Source: an uncultured Oscillospiraceae bacterium (GTDB lineage Bacteria; Bacillota; Clostridia; Oscillospirales; Oscillospiraceae). From it: DNA of 64,000 nt. Positions 48,940 to 58,027 of the stretch are shown here, piece after piece. The notes under the pieces were generated by a model. It did no database searches. It saw only the letters and a list, made by a program, of their open reading frames with translations, and was not told the DNA's origin. Each line of letters opens with the position of its first letter. Positions within the stretch are counted from its first letter, which is position 1. The position numbers were made by a program, and so were the translations under genes. The DNA is taken from the NCBI GenBank assembly GCA_934511165.1, contig CAKSWA010000001.1, forward strand, positions 1-64,000, read 5' to 3'.

Positions 48940-49827
48940 TCACTTTACTGCATCGAGCGCGAGCTGCACCGCGCCGTGGAGCGCGTCGTGCTCCGGAAAA
49001 ACCGGGCGGCAGAAGGATGCGAGCTTCTCGCACACCGCGCGGCGGTAAATATTGTCCTCCGCGAGCAGCCCGCCCGCAAGGGCGCACGGCGCGCCCTTTT
49101 CCAGCCGGAGATGCTCCATCGCCGAGCGGACGAGCCGGGCGAGCTCGCCCGCGCCGCGGCGCAGGATATCGAGGCTCACGGTGTCCCCCTGCTCCGCGCA
49201 GCTGAGCACAAGCGGCGCGAGCGCGGCAATGTCGCCCTTGCCGCGGTGAGAAAAGTAAACAAAATCAAAAATACCCTGGATGCCGTTGCCGCCGACGGCG
49301 CTCATCACCGCGCCGTGGAGCGGATTTTCCGAAAGCCGCCCATCCTCGGTCTGGAGCGCCGCGGCGAGCGCGTCCCGGCCAAGAGCGTAGCCGCTGCCGG
49401 GATCGTCGATGATGTGTCCGCCGCCGCCGCAGCGAAATGCTTCTCCGGCGGCGTTTTTGCCGCAGCATATGGAGCCTGTCCCCGCGATGAGAACGCAGCC
49501 CGGCTCTTTCATTGCGCCCGCAAGCGCGATCTCATGGTCGCCGCAGAGAAGGAGCTTTCCGGCAAAGCCGCGCCTGACGAGCGCCGCATGCAGTATTTCC
49601 CCCGCCGCTGTGCCCGAAACGCCCGCGCCGCCGGCGCACATCGCGCCGCACGCGCTCATGTCGCCGCAGAACGCAAGGATTTCCTCCACGCGGCGGCGAA
49701 AGCCGCCCTCGCCGATATCCGAAAGGTTGAATGCGCCGAGCGTTTCCCGCCGGAGCAGCGTCCCGTCCGATGCGCAGACGGCCACGCGGGTTTTCGTCCC
49801 GCCGCCGTCGATACCGACAACAAACAT
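48940..49827 (-). CDS. BadF/BadG-family sugar kinase, MurK-like (GlcNAc/MurNAc kinase)
   Basis: ASKHA-fold kinase of 295 residues, of the BadF/BadG/BcrA/BcrD family to which Clostridium acetobutylicum MurK (phosphorylates both MurNAc and GlcNAc) belongs. N-terminal phosphate loop VVGIDGGGTKTRVAV, second phosphate loop LIAGTGSICCG, GGGGHIIDDPGSGYALGRDAL and the adenosine loop LAGGLL. ATG at 49827 follows GAGGTGAGAGAT. It is the last gene of the namZ-nagZ unit, placing it directly after the enzymes that release free amino sugars. The product would be GlcNAc-6-P or MurNAc-6-P, the substrate of MurQ encoded nearby. Confidence 0.85.
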   Translation of the reverse strand: MFVVGIDGGGTKTRVAVCASDGTLLRRETLGAFNLSDIGEGGFRRRVEEILAFCGDMSACGAMCAGGAGVSGTAAGEILHAALVRRGFAGKLLLCGDHEIALAGAMKEPGCVLIAGTGSICCGKNAAGEAFRCGGGGHIIDDPGSGYALGRDALAAALQTEDGRLSENPLHGAVMSAVGGNGIQGIFDFVYFSHRGKGDIAALAPLVLSCAEQGDTVSLDILRRGAGELARLVRSAMEHLRLEKGAPCALAGGLLAEDNIYRRAVCEKLASFCRPVFPEHDALHGAVQLALDAVK

Positions 49828-49837
49828 ATCTCTCACC

Positions 49838-51364
49838 TCACAGCACCGCGGGCATCTCGCCGCAGCATTCTCCGCCGGAAAACACGTCCGCGAGCGCGGC
49901 GAGGGAATCACGCGAATAATCAAACGCCGCGAGCAGCGCCGCATTTTCGGGCATGAGCGGCAGATCGTAGGGGTTGCGCAGCGCCGCCACGGTCATCGGA
50001 ACGCCCGTTTCCGAAAGCGCCGCCGCGAGAGCGAGCTGCCCGCGGAAAAGGTGCGCGTTGCAGGAGGAAAAAATGATATTCTCCGCCCCCCTCGCGCGCT
50101 CTGCGAGCGATACGATCTCCGTCTCGTCCGGGTCCTTGGAACAGACGGCGAACGCTGCGCCAAAGCGCGCGCCCATATACTCCGGGAACGCCTTCGCCTC
50201 CGGGTCGGCGTTCGAGGCCTGCGTCATGCGGTAATCGGCGCAGCCGCAGAAAAACGTCTTTTCGCTCGCGATGCACGCCCTGCCGCGCACCGCGGTGACC
50301 GCCTCGCGCGCCATGCGCGCTGCGGCGGCAAAATCTTCCGCCCGCCCGGCGCTCGCCGGTTTGGCGGGATGTATCCATTGCTCCTTCGCACGGAGGATGC
50401 GCCGCACGGATTCATCGAGTTCCCGCGCATCAATCGTCCCGCTCTCGGCGGCGGCGAGCGCCGCCGCGGCGCTCTCGCGCTGCATAGCAGCGTTACTCGA
50501 AACGAACACCATATCCACGCCCGCGCGCATTGCCTCCACAACGCCGTGCGCCGTGCCGTAATGCTGCCGGATGGCATCCATCACCATGCAGTCGCTGAGA
50601 ATGAGCCCATCAAAGCCCAGTGTTTCGCGCAGAAGGCCGTGCATGATCGTGCGCGACATCGTAGCCGGAACGCCGTTCGGTTCGATCTTCGGGAAGAGGA
50701 TATGGCTGCTCATGATAGCGGGGATGCCCGCCTCGATCGCCGCGCGGAACGGCAGGAGCTCACACGCTTCGAGCTCGGAGAGCGTTTTCTCGATGCACGG
50801 GAGACCGATGTGCGAGTCTACGGCGGTATCGCCATGGCCGGGGAAATGCTTGCCGCAGCAGAGCATGCCGCCGTTCCGGTATCCCTCCACAGCCTTTGCG
50901 CCGAAGAGCGCAACGCGCTGCGGGTCGTCCCCGAAGCTTCGCACGCCGATCACGGGGTTCATGGGGTTGGAGTTTACATCGAGGTCGGGCGCGAGATTGA
51001 AATTGACGCCGACGCCGCGCAGCTGCCGCGCCGTGATCTCTGCGGCGAGAGCCGCGTTTTCCGGCTTTCCGGTCGCCGCGAGCGCCATGCTGCCGGGGAC
51101 GTTCACCGCGTCCCACGGGAGGCGCGTCACCATGCCGCCCTCCTGATCGATGGTGATAAAAGCGTCGTGCCCGGTCGCGCCGCGGATGAGCGATCGGATA
51201 TCCGCGCACAGGCGCGCAAGCTGCGCCAGGCTTTCAATATTATACCGGAAGAGAATGACGTTTCCGATCTTATATTCCCGCACCAGCGCGGCAAACTCCG
51301 CCGGGATCGTCGTCCCAGGGAAGCCGAACACCAGCCGCTGGCCGGTCTTTTCCCGAATGTCCAT
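49838..51364 (-). CDS. nagZ: Beta-N-acetylhexosaminidase, GH3 (NagZ-type)
   Basis: Glycoside hydrolase family 3, cleaving non-reducing GlcNAc from peptidoglycan fragments. 508 residues from ATG at 51364, which follows AAGGAGGAAA; the frame is open about 156 codons upstream but that lies in the neighbour and is not family-like. Core motifs: IDQEGGMVTRL, the NagZ-specific KHFPGHGDT with the catalytic His, and LSDCMVM with the nucleophile Asp. About 170 extra residues follow, similar to the C-terminal domain of Bacillus subtilis NagZ. No signal peptide, so it probably works in the cytoplasm on imported disaccharide. Confidence 0.92.
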   Translation of the reverse strand: MDIREKTGQRLVFGFPGTTIPAEFAALVREYKIGNVILFRYNIESLAQLARLCADIRSLIRGATGHDAFITIDQEGGMVTRLPWDAVNVPGSMALAATGKPENAALAAEITARQLRGVGVNFNLAPDLDVNSNPMNPVIGVRSFGDDPQRVALFGAKAVEGYRNGGMLCCGKHFPGHGDTAVDSHIGLPCIEKTLSELEACELLPFRAAIEAGIPAIMSSHILFPKIEPNGVPATMSRTIMHGLLRETLGFDGLILSDCMVMDAIRQHYGTAHGVVEAMRAGVDMVFVSSNAAMQRESAAAALAAAESGTIDARELDESVRRILRAKEQWIHPAKPASAGRAEDFAAAARMAREAVTAVRGRACIASEKTFFCGCADYRMTQASNADPEAKAFPEYMGARFGAAFAVCSKDPDETEIVSLAERARGAENIIFSSCNAHLFRGQLALAAALSETGVPMTVAALRNPYDLPLMPENAALLAAFDYSRDSLAALADVFSGGECCGEMPAVL

Positions 51365-51375
51365 ATTTTTCCTCC

Positions 51376-52512
51376 TTATTCGTAGAGAAGGTAGGGTTTC
51401 CGCCGCTCGGTGAACGCTGCGCACTCGCGCCGGGCGCGCGCGATGAGCGTCTCGGCGTCCCAGCCGGGGTGTTCGAGTTCCCTGTGCCCGGCGAGGAGCG
51501 ATATAAAGGGGCGTCCGTCCTCCCGGACGGGCGGGAGAAGGGCGAAATCGTTGGGGTACATGTCCCGCACAAGTGCAAGCAGCCGGAGGCCGAGCTCCGC
51601 CGGGCGGAGCGCCGCGGCGTCCATCACGTGCAGGTGCACGCCGCCGCAGAGCGTCCCGGCGTGCTTGGAGGCCGTGGGTGTGAAGTACGCGGGCGTCACG
51701 GCGAGACCCGGCAGCGCGAGAGCCTCGAGCTCCCGGCAGAGGGCTTCCGCATCGATGAACGGCGCGCCGAGCAGCGCGAACGGATCCGCCGTGCCGCGTC
51801 CTTCCGAGAGATTCGTCCCCTCCAGAAGGCACGTGCCGGGGTACAAAAGCGCCGTTTCATACCGCGGCATTGCAAGGCTTGGCATAACCCATGGCCGGCC
51901 CCAGCCGGGGAAGCTCACACGGGAATCATACCCCTCGCAGCGCACAATGTCCAGATCGCATCCCATGTTCTCCTCGGCATTCACCATGCGGGCAAACTCG
52001 CCGCAGGTCATGCCGTAGCGCGGCGGGATCGTATGACAGCCGACGAAGCTCTCCATCCCCGCTTCGAGCACGACGCCCTCGGCGGCGCGCCCCAGCGGAT
52101 CGGGACGGTCGAGCACAACGAGGCGCTTTCCGTATTCCGCGCAGTCGAGCAGCAGGTTTTTGAGCGTGGAGATAAACGTATAATACCGGCAGCCGACATC
52201 CTGAATGTCGTAGATGAGCGTATCAAATTCCGAGGCCGTCTCGCGCGTCAGGCGCTTGGAGCCGGGGCGGTACAGGCTTTTTACGCTCAAGCCGGAAGGC
52301 GCGTCGATGCTGTCGGAAAACACCTCGCCCGCGGCCTTGTCGCCGCGGACGCCGTGCTCCGGCGCAAGCAGAAGCCGGAGATCGCAGACCTCCTTTAAAA
52401 CATCGATGCTGCTGCGATTATCGGCGCTGCGGCCGGAAGGCGCTGTGACGAGCGCGGCACGGCCGGGAATATGTGCGGCGAGGGAAGGACTGTCAATACC
52501 GAATCGGATCAT
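51376..52512 (-). CDS. namZ: Exo-beta-N-acetylmuramidase NamZ-like (DUF1343)
   Basis: DUF1343/GH171 protein of 378 residues. Bacillus subtilis NamZ of this family releases MurNAc from the non-reducing end of peptidoglycan fragments. The family blocks are all present: LLAPEHGVRGD, YDIQDVGCRYYTFI, VLDRPDPLG, GMTCGEFARM, LLEGTNLSEGRGT. No signal peptide is visible, so it would act inside the cell on imported fragments; in B. subtilis NamZ is secreted. AAAGGGGTG precedes the ATG. It is first in a unit with nagZ and the kinase, and divergent from anmK with a 78-base gap that carries the start sites of both. Confidence 0.9.
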   Translation of the reverse strand: MIRFGIDSPSLAAHIPGRAALVTAPSGRSADNRSSIDVLKEVCDLRLLLAPEHGVRGDKAAGEVFSDSIDAPSGLSVKSLYRPGSKRLTRETASEFDTLIYDIQDVGCRYYTFISTLKNLLLDCAEYGKRLVVLDRPDPLGRAAEGVVLEAGMESFVGCHTIPPRYGMTCGEFARMVNAEENMGCDLDIVRCEGYDSRVSFPGWGRPWVMPSLAMPRYETALLYPGTCLLEGTNLSEGRGTADPFALLGAPFIDAEALCRELEALALPGLAVTPAYFTPTASKHAGTLCGGVHLHVMDAAALRPAELGLRLLALVRDMYPNDFALLPPVREDGRPFISLLAGHRELEHPGWDAETLIARARRECAAFTERRKPYLLYE

Positions 52513-52590
52513 GAAAACACCCCTTTACAAAGCGGCGGACAGGAAGTAAACTTTTCTTAGTTTATAGCAAAAATGGGAGGTCTCATCACC

Positions 52591-53778
52591 ATGGAACATC
52601 CCCTGAAAACGCTGTGGGAAAAGCCGTCGCGGCTCGTGATCGGGTTTATGTCCGGCACATCGGCGGACGGCGTAGACGCCGCGCTCGTGCGCATCACGGG
52701 CTGCGGCACGCGCACACGAGTCCAGCAGCTCGGCTTCTGCTTCGTGCCGTTTTCGGACGAAGTACGCGCGGAGATACTGCGTCTCGCCGGAGGCGGCGCG
52801 GCCGCAGCGGCGGACTTCTGCCGGATGAATTTTCTGCTCGGAGAACTCTTCTGCGAGGCGGGCGAGGCGCTTTGCGCGCAGACCGGCACAAAGCTCTCCG
52901 ACATCGATCTCATCGGCAGCCACGGCCAGACATTCTGGCATATCCCGGAGAAGGAGGAATACCTCTCGCGCTCCTTCACGAGCACGTTCCAGCTCGGCGA
53001 GGAGGCCGTGCTTGCCGAGCGCTTCGGCTGCCCGGTCGTGGGCAATTTCCGCGTCCGCGACGTGGCCGCGGGCGGGCTCGGCGCGCCGCTTGTGCCGTAT
53101 ACGGAGTTCCTGCTCTACCGCAGCGAAACGGAGCACACGGCGCTGCAGAATATCGGCGGCATCGGGAACATCACGCTGCTCCCGGCGGGGTGCACGCTTT
53201 CGGACGTGACGGCGTTTGACACCGGCCCGGGCAACATGCTCATCGACGCGGCCATTGCGCGCATCACAAACGGCGAAAAGCGCTTCGATGCAAACGGCGC
53301 TATGGCGGCCTCCGGCCGCGTGAGCGAAGCGCTTCTCGCGCAGCTCATGCGCGACCCTTACCTCTCCCGCCGTCCGCCGAAAACGACAGGCCGCGAGCAC
53401 TACGGCGCGGCGTTCGTGGACGCCATTTTCGCCGCAGCGAAAGAGCTGAAGCTCTCCAACGAGGACATTCTCGCCACCGTTACAGACTTCACTGCGTGGA
53501 CGATCACCGCGGCGATCTCTGATTTCTGCGCCGTGCGCCCCGCGCGGCTCATCGTCGGCGGGGGCGGCAGCCGAAACAGTACGCTCATGGCGGATATCGC
53601 CGCCGCGCTTCCCGACGTGTGCGTGCTCACAAACGAGGATCTCGGCTTTGACGGCGACGCCAAGGAGGCGGTCGCCTTCGCGGTACTGGCCAATGAGGCA
53701 ATCTTTGCCCAATGCAGCAACGCGCCCGGCGCTACCGGCGCGCGGCACGGCGCGGTGCTCGGGAAGATCACGCTTTAA
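52591..53778 (+). CDS. anmK: Anhydro-N-acetylmuramic acid kinase
   Basis: Opens 1,6-anhydro-MurNAc and phosphorylates it, giving MurNAc-6-P for MurQ. 395 residues: GFMSGTSADGVDAAL, NIGGIGNITLL, the catalytic FDTGPGNMLID and IVGGGGSRN are family signatures. ATG at 52591 follows GGGAGG at 9 bases; an ATG 18 bases upstream has no site. AnmK is common in Gram-negatives and less expected in Firmicutes, because 1,6-anhydro sugars arise from lytic transglycosylases; here it suggests use of scavenged Gram-negative wall fragments or of the cell's own transglycosylase products. Its end overlaps the convergent esterase by 4 bases. Confidence 0.94.
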   Translation: MEHPLKTLWEKPSRLVIGFMSGTSADGVDAALVRITGCGTRTRVQQLGFCFVPFSDEVRAEILRLAGGGAAAAADFCRMNFLLGELFCEAGEALCAQTGTKLSDIDLIGSHGQTFWHIPEKEEYLSRSFTSTFQLGEEAVLAERFGCPVVGNFRVRDVAAGGLGAPLVPYTEFLLYRSETEHTALQNIGGIGNITLLPAGCTLSDVTAFDTGPGNMLIDAAIARITNGEKRFDANGAMAASGRVSEALLAQLMRDPYLSRRPPKTTGREHYGAAFVDAIFAAAKELKLSNEDILATVTDFTAWTITAAISDFCAVRPARLIVGGGGSRNSTLMADIAAALPDVCVLTNEDLGFDGDAKEAVAFAVLANEAIFAQCSNAPGATGARHGAVLGKITL

Positions 53779-54512
53779 TCAAAGAAGTATGCGAGCGCCG
53801 CGCGCAGCGACGCATCCCAGAAATCCCAGCTGTGCGCGCCCGGCCAATGCTCGAACCGGTGCGTAATGCCGAGCGACGCAAGATGCGCGGAAAAGCGCTC
53901 GTTCGCCGCGTACAGCCCGTCCTGCTCGCCGCAGGAGAGATAAACTCCGGGGGCATCCCCGGAGAGCCGTTCCGCCAGGACGAAAAGATCGTCCTTCGGC
54001 GGAACGGTTTTTTCTTCGCCGAAAATGGCGGTGAGCTCCGTTTCCCGGAGCGAGAGCGACTGGCGCTCTATGGTGCGGCGCAGATCGGAAACGCCCGAAA
54101 AGCTCGCCGCGCCCGCGTAGCGTTCGGGGTACGTGAGCGCGCATTTCATTGCGCCGTACCCGCCCATGGAAAGGCCGAAAATATAATTCCGCTCCCGCGC
54201 CGCGCTAAGACCGAACATCCGGCGGCACACGGCGGGCAGCTCTTCGGAGACATACGTAAAATACGGCAGGCCATATACCATATCGGTATAAAAGCTGCGC
54301 TGCACCTCCGGCAGCACAACGGCAATGCCGCGCTCACGCGCATACCGCTCCACGGCGGTGTAGCGCGTCCAGCCGGTGCAGTCGTCCGTCAGGCCGTGGA
54401 GAAGATAGAGCGTTTTTGCATCATGCAGATCGCCCTTATCGGGCAAAATCACGTCCACCGCCGTCGCCATGCGCAGCGATTCCGCGGCGATCTCGCAGCG
54501 AAGAAACGCCAT
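53775..54512 (-). CDS. Esterase family protein (EstD/FrmB-like)
   Basis: Alpha/beta-hydrolase of 245 residues in the esterase D / S-formylglutathione-hydrolase / antigen 85 group. The nucleophile elbow is FGLSMGGYGAM (Ser about residue 118), with oxyanion-related LYLLHGLTDDCTGW, a likely acid Asp in SCGEQDGLY, and the catalytic His in GAHSWDFWDAS. No signal peptide. It starts 2 bases after the murQ stop and is part of the minus-strand unit of amino-sugar genes, suggesting that it removes acyl groups from muropeptide sugars, for example O-acetyl. That role is inferred from context. Confidence 0.82.
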   Translation of the reverse strand: MAFLRCEIAAESLRMATAVDVILPDKGDLHDAKTLYLLHGLTDDCTGWTRYTAVERYARERGIAVVLPEVQRSFYTDMVYGLPYFTYVSEELPAVCRRMFGLSAARERNYIFGLSMGGYGAMKCALTYPERYAGAASFSGVSDLRRTIERQSLSLRETELTAIFGEEKTVPPKDDLFVLAERLSGDAPGVYLSCGEQDGLYAANERFSAHLASLGITHRFEHWPGAHSWDFWDASLRAALAYFFD

Positions 54513-54514
54513 GC

Positions 54515-55411
54515 TCAGCCCTCCAGCGCGGCGGCGATGCGTCCATTGGCGCGTGCAAGCAGCGCCTCCGCTTCGGCCTTATCCACGCCGAGCAGCAGCA
54601 TGACGATGGCCGCTTTGCAGGCGTAGTTTGTCTCGGCGAGCGCGGCACGCGCCGCGGCGTCCTCCGCGCCGGTCGCCTGGCGCACAATGCGCACGCACCG
54701 CTCGCGGAGCTTTTCGTTTGAGGCCTTCACATCCACCATGAGGTTGCCGTAGACCTTGCCGAGCTTCACCATCACGCCGGTGGAGAGCATATTCAAAATC
54801 ATTTTCTGCGCCGTGCCGCTCTTCATGCGCGTGGAGCCCGTGATAACCTCCGGCCCCGGCACGGGAGAGATGGCAATATCGGCGTGCGCCTCGGCCTCGC
54901 AGCCGGGGCAGCACGTGACCGCGACGGTGAGAGCGCCGGTGCTTTTCGCATAGTCGAGCGCGCCGAGGACATACGGCGTCCGGCCGCTCGCAGCGATGCC
55001 GACAACGCTGTCGTTCTCCGTCAGATCCAGCGCCTTCAGATCGTCCGCACCCAGATTCCGGTCGTCCTCCGCGCCTTCGACGGCGGCAAACATCGCGCCG
55101 TAGCCGCCGGCGATCACCGCACGTACAAGTTCCGGATCGGTAGAGTACGTCGGGGGACACTCAGCGGCGTCGAGCACGCCGAGACGGCCGGACGTGCCGC
55201 AGCCGGTATAGATGAGCCGTCCGCCGCGCTGCATCCGTGCATAGATGCCGTCGATGGCATCGGCGATCTGCGGACAGACCGCTTCGACCGCCTCGGCGAC
55301 CTTTTTATCCTCGTTATTGATGAGAAGCACCATATCGAGCGTCGGCAGACGGTCGATGTGCTCCGAGGCAGCATTGCGCTGCTCGGTGGCCAGTTTTCCG
55401 ATGTCGGTCAT
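54515..55411 (-). CDS. murQ: N-acetylmuramic acid 6-phosphate etherase
   Basis: Cleaves the lactyl ether of MurNAc-6-P to give GlcNAc-6-P and D-lactate; the committing step of MurNAc use. 298 residues, the normal length. SIS-domain and family signatures: EQRNAASEHIDRL near the start, TGCGTSGRLGVLDAAECPPT with the catalytic Glu, and GSTRMKSGTAQKMILNML. The C-terminal helical region ends with DKAEAEALLARANGRI. The GTG/ATG at 55411 abuts the upstream PIG-L gene with no gap. It converges the products of AnmK, MurK-like kinase and NamZ. Confidence 0.96.
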   Translation of the reverse strand: MTDIGKLATEQRNAASEHIDRLPTLDMVLLINNEDKKVAEAVEAVCPQIADAIDGIYARMQRGGRLIYTGCGTSGRLGVLDAAECPPTYSTDPELVRAVIAGGYGAMFAAVEGAEDDRNLGADDLKALDLTENDSVVGIAASGRTPYVLGALDYAKSTGALTVAVTCCPGCEAEAHADIAISPVPGPEVITGSTRMKSGTAQKMILNMLSTGVMVKLGKVYGNLMVDVKASNEKLRERCVRIVRQATGAEDAAARAALAETNYACKAAIVMLLLGVDKAEAEALLARANGRIAAALEG

Positions 55412-56110
55412 TCACTCGTCCTCCAGTTTTTTGACGATGCGCATCTGCTCGGCGGGGATCATGAAGCACTCGCAGTACCCCTTCCGCCCCTCGATGCCGC
55501 GCAGGCGCTTGAGATGGGAATAGTATTCCTTGTACGGAAAGCTTGTGCTGTGCACGGCAAACCAATGGTGCTCGATGGCCTTTTCCCAGAGCGCGAAGCC
55601 GTCGGACACGTCGAGATAGACATAGGGCGCAAAGCCCTCGGCATCCTCCCAGTTTTCCGCATAGTACAGATGGCGGGCAAAGTGGCGCGGGAGAGATCGT
55701 TCAAAGCCCTCGATGGCGGCATAAAACCAGGCGTCCGTCACGATGCGGTGGCAGGCCGCATGGTCCTTGTGCATGCTGTGAGCGTGGTGGGTAATGAGGA
55801 TATCGGGCTTCACGCGGCGGATCACGTCGCAGACAGCGAAGCGCGCCTCGTCGTTATCGGGGAGCAGCCCGTCCGGGTAGTCCAGAACGATTGCCTCGCC
55901 GCCGAGCTCAGCGGCAAAGGCCTCCGCCTCGGTGACCTTGCTTTTCCGGTATTCGGCGACATTTGCTCCCGCGGGCGCGCCCTTTTCCCCGGCGGTGAGC
56001 GCCAGCGTCACGCTGCGTCCGCCCTTCACGGTGTTCGCCGCGAGCAGCGCGCCGCAGGTAAGCTCCATATCGCCGATGTGCGCGCCGACGGCCAGTATCG
56101 TTTTGCTCAT
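55412..56110 (-). CDS. PIG-L/LmbE-type zinc deacetylase
   Basis: Cytoplasmic 232-residue protein of the PIG-L/BshB family of GlcNAc deacetylases. The zinc motif is VGAHIGDMEL (AHxGDxE variant of PHPDDE), with the second His pair in ITHHAHSMHKDHAACH. In the amino-sugar cluster it may deacetylate GlcNAc- or MurNAc-containing products, or be a cytoplasmic sugar deacetylase of another pathway. It overlaps the upstream acetyltransferase gene by 4 bases (ATGA-type), so the two are coupled: one adds and the other removes acetyl groups, an interesting pairing. Confidence 0.85.
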   Translation of the reverse strand: MSKTILAVGAHIGDMELTCGALLAANTVKGGRSVTLALTAGEKGAPAGANVAEYRKSKVTEAEAFAAELGGEAIVLDYPDGLLPDNDEARFAVCDVIRRVKPDILITHHAHSMHKDHAACHRIVTDAWFYAAIEGFERSLPRHFARHLYYAENWEDAEGFAPYVYLDVSDGFALWEKAIEHHWFAVHSTSFPYKEYYSHLKRLRGIEGRKGYCECFMIPAEQMRIVKKLEDE

Positions 56111-57081
56111 GGTTTCAGCTCCTTTATCATCACGGCGAAATACCGCCGCGGCGTGAATCCGGCTTCCTTATAGATGTTCTGCGCCGGGTTATCGGTTCCG
56201 GTGAAGAGCGACATATACTGCGCGCCGCACTCCTTCTCCGCACGGCAGAGCCGGTAAAAAAGGAGCTTCCCCAGCCCGTGGCCGCGGTACGTTTCCTCCA
56301 CGGCGATGCCCGCAAAGTACCCGCGCCCCGTCGGCTCCGGGTACACCGGGCCGGTAAAGCCCGCGACGGTGTCGCCGGAGAGGCCGACGAGCAATCGCAT
56401 GCCGCCGTGCGCCGCGGCGGGGATCTCCGCGTCCCACATGGAGTTACCGAGCGAGCGCACCATCTCGTCCACGCCGCGGTGGACGCCCTCTTTGTACCAA
56501 TCGACCGTATAGCCCTGCGCGGCCATTTTCGCTGCGCGCTCCTCCATCGCGGCGGGGTACGTAAACGCCGCGAGATCGAGATACATCGCCATCTCGGTCG
56601 CCGCCTCACGGTAGCCGAGCGAGAGCATCCGCTCGTAGAGCGGGATGTCCTTCGGTATGCCGGGCATGTTGTTGTGCTGATGGCCGGCGGTGCCGGGGAT
56701 GATCCACGGCAGACGCAGGGGATTGAAAAACGTGACGGCGGCGGCGCTCTTGCCCTTGGCGCGAAACGAATCCTCGATCGCGCCGAGCAGGAGCGCGGTA
56801 TTCTCCGCCGTATCAAAATCCTCTTCGAGCAGCACGCAGCTCACATAGCCGCGCACCGCGCCCTGTGCGAGCGCATCCCCTGTGCAGCCCGCGGCAAAGC
56901 CGCGAAGCGCGCCGCGCTCTTCCAGCACAAACGTGCTCTCGGCGCAGAACGCCGGATGCGCAAGCAACAGGGCACCCAGCCCTTCGGCATCCAGCGGTGC
57001 GTATCCCGCCGCCGTGCCCGCGGTATTCCACAGGCGCCGGACCTCCGGCGCGTCCGCGCGGTCATACAAACGAAGCTCCAT
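56107..57081 (-). CDS. GNAT-family N-acetyltransferase, two-domain
   Basis: 324-residue protein with two GNAT-like halves. The N-terminal half is degenerate (LYDRADAPEVRRLWN, then FVLEERGALRGFAAG); the C-terminal half holds the acetyl-CoA loop VEETYRGHGLGKLLFYRL and NPAQNIYKEAGFTPRRYF. Two-domain GNATs of this kind are often glucosamine-related or of unknown substrate. Its end overlaps the start of the PIG-L deacetylase gene by 4 bases. A terminator at 57102-57132 separates it from the sugar ABC transporter, but read-through may allow one long message. Confidence 0.82.
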   Translation of the reverse strand: MELRLYDRADAPEVRRLWNTAGTAAGYAPLDAEGLGALLLAHPAFCAESTFVLEERGALRGFAAGCTGDALAQGAVRGYVSCVLLEEDFDTAENTALLLGAIEDSFRAKGKSAAAVTFFNPLRLPWIIPGTAGHQHNNMPGIPKDIPLYERMLSLGYREAATEMAMYLDLAAFTYPAAMEERAAKMAAQGYTVDWYKEGVHRGVDEMVRSLGNSMWDAEIPAAAHGGMRLLVGLSGDTVAGFTGPVYPEPTGRGYFAGIAVEETYRGHGLGKLLFYRLCRAEKECGAQYMSLFTGTDNPAQNIYKEAGFTPRRYFAVMIKELKP

Positions 57082-57101
57082 AAAACCCTCCGTATCTTAC
57101 A

Positions 57102-57132
57102 AAAGGGCTGCTGCGTTTCGCAGCAGCCCTTT
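57102..57132 (-). terminator. Terminator after the sugar ABC permeases
   Basis: Perfect 14-bp stem AAAGGGCTGCTGCG / CGCAGCAGCCCTTT with a 3-base loop; on the minus strand it is followed by TTGTAAG, a short U-rich tail. It lies between the second permease and the acetyltransferase gene and could be a partial terminator. Confidence 0.7.
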
Positions 57133-57144
57133 GGGAATCTGGTA

Positions 57145-58014
57145 TCAGCCCTTGACGGCGCCGATCGTGACGCCCTCGAGGAAGTATTTCTGCAAGGCGA
57201 AGAACAGAATAAACATCGGCAGCGCCGAGAGCGTTGCGCCCGCCATCATGGGGGCAAAGAGCGTCTCGTTCGCAAACTTGAAGGTCTTGAGACCGACCTG
57301 GATCGTGAACATATAGTCCTTGCTCGTCACGAGGAACGGCCAGAAGAACGTGTTCCAGCTGGACAAAAACGTGTTGATCGCCATGACCGCCAGCACGGTT
57401 TTGGAAAGCGGCAGGATGATGCGCGCGAAAATGCCGAGCTGGTTGCAGCCGTCGAGCTTGGCCGACTCGATGAGCGGCGTGGGGATGCTCGTGAAAAACT
57501 GCTTGGCGAGAAAGATGTTGTAGGATGTCACGACGCCGGGCAGGATCATGGCGGCATAGGTATTCGTCATGTGCAGCTTGTTCGCGATGAGAATGTAGAG
57601 CGGCACCTGCGTGATCTGGTACGGGATCATCATCGCCACGAGGATCAGCCCGAACAGCCACTGGCGGCCCTTGAAGCGGATCTTCGAGAAGGCGTAGCCC
57701 GCCATGGAGGCGAACACCACGTTGCCCACAACCGTTGCTGTGGAGACGATGAGGCTATTGCCGATCCAGCGGACGGAATACTTGCTGAAATTGAAGAACG
57801 CCTTATAGGAGTCAAGCGTAAACGCGCGCGGGATAATGCTTCGGGACGTGCCCGCCGTGGCGACGGCGGGGCCGAACGACGACATAATCATATAGAAGAT
57901 CGGGAAGAGCGTTAAAAGTGCGAAGAGGATGAGGATCACCGCAAGGAGGATGTTGCGCGCGATGCGCTTTTCGGGGTGGTTTACGTGGGGGGAGTAAAGT
58001 CCTGTCGTAGCCAT
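57145..58014 (-). CDS. Carbohydrate ABC transporter permease, MalG-type
   Basis: Inner-membrane permease of 289 residues with six predicted helices and the EAA loop (IESAKLDGCNQLGIFARIILPLSK), which contacts the ATPase. CUT1 family, MalG branch. ATG at 58014 follows AAAGGAGG; the longer upstream frame lies inside the previous gene. It is third in the gntR-binding protein-permease-permease order. No ATPase gene follows, as in many Firmicutes whose CUT1 importers share one MsmK-type ATPase. Confidence 0.93.
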   Translation of the reverse strand: MATTGLYSPHVNHPEKRIARNILLAVILILFALLTLFPIFYMIMSSFGPAVATAGTSRSIIPRAFTLDSYKAFFNFSKYSVRWIGNSLIVSTATVVGNVVFASMAGYAFSKIRFKGRQWLFGLILVAMMIPYQITQVPLYILIANKLHMTNTYAAMILPGVVTSYNIFLAKQFFTSIPTPLIESAKLDGCNQLGIFARIILPLSKTVLAVMAINTFLSSWNTFFWPFLVTSKDYMFTIQVGLKTFKFANETLFAPMMAGATLSALPMFILFFALQKYFLEGVTIGAVKG

Positions 58015-58027
58015 ACCGTGCCTCCTT

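Noticed and set aside
45851..49087. Minus-strand frame of over 1000 codons covering CYTH, ICMT-like, greA and nucleotidyltransferase genes
   Set aside because: Antisense to five recognisable genes; low-complexity Arg/Ala/His-rich product typical of GC-rich mirror frames.
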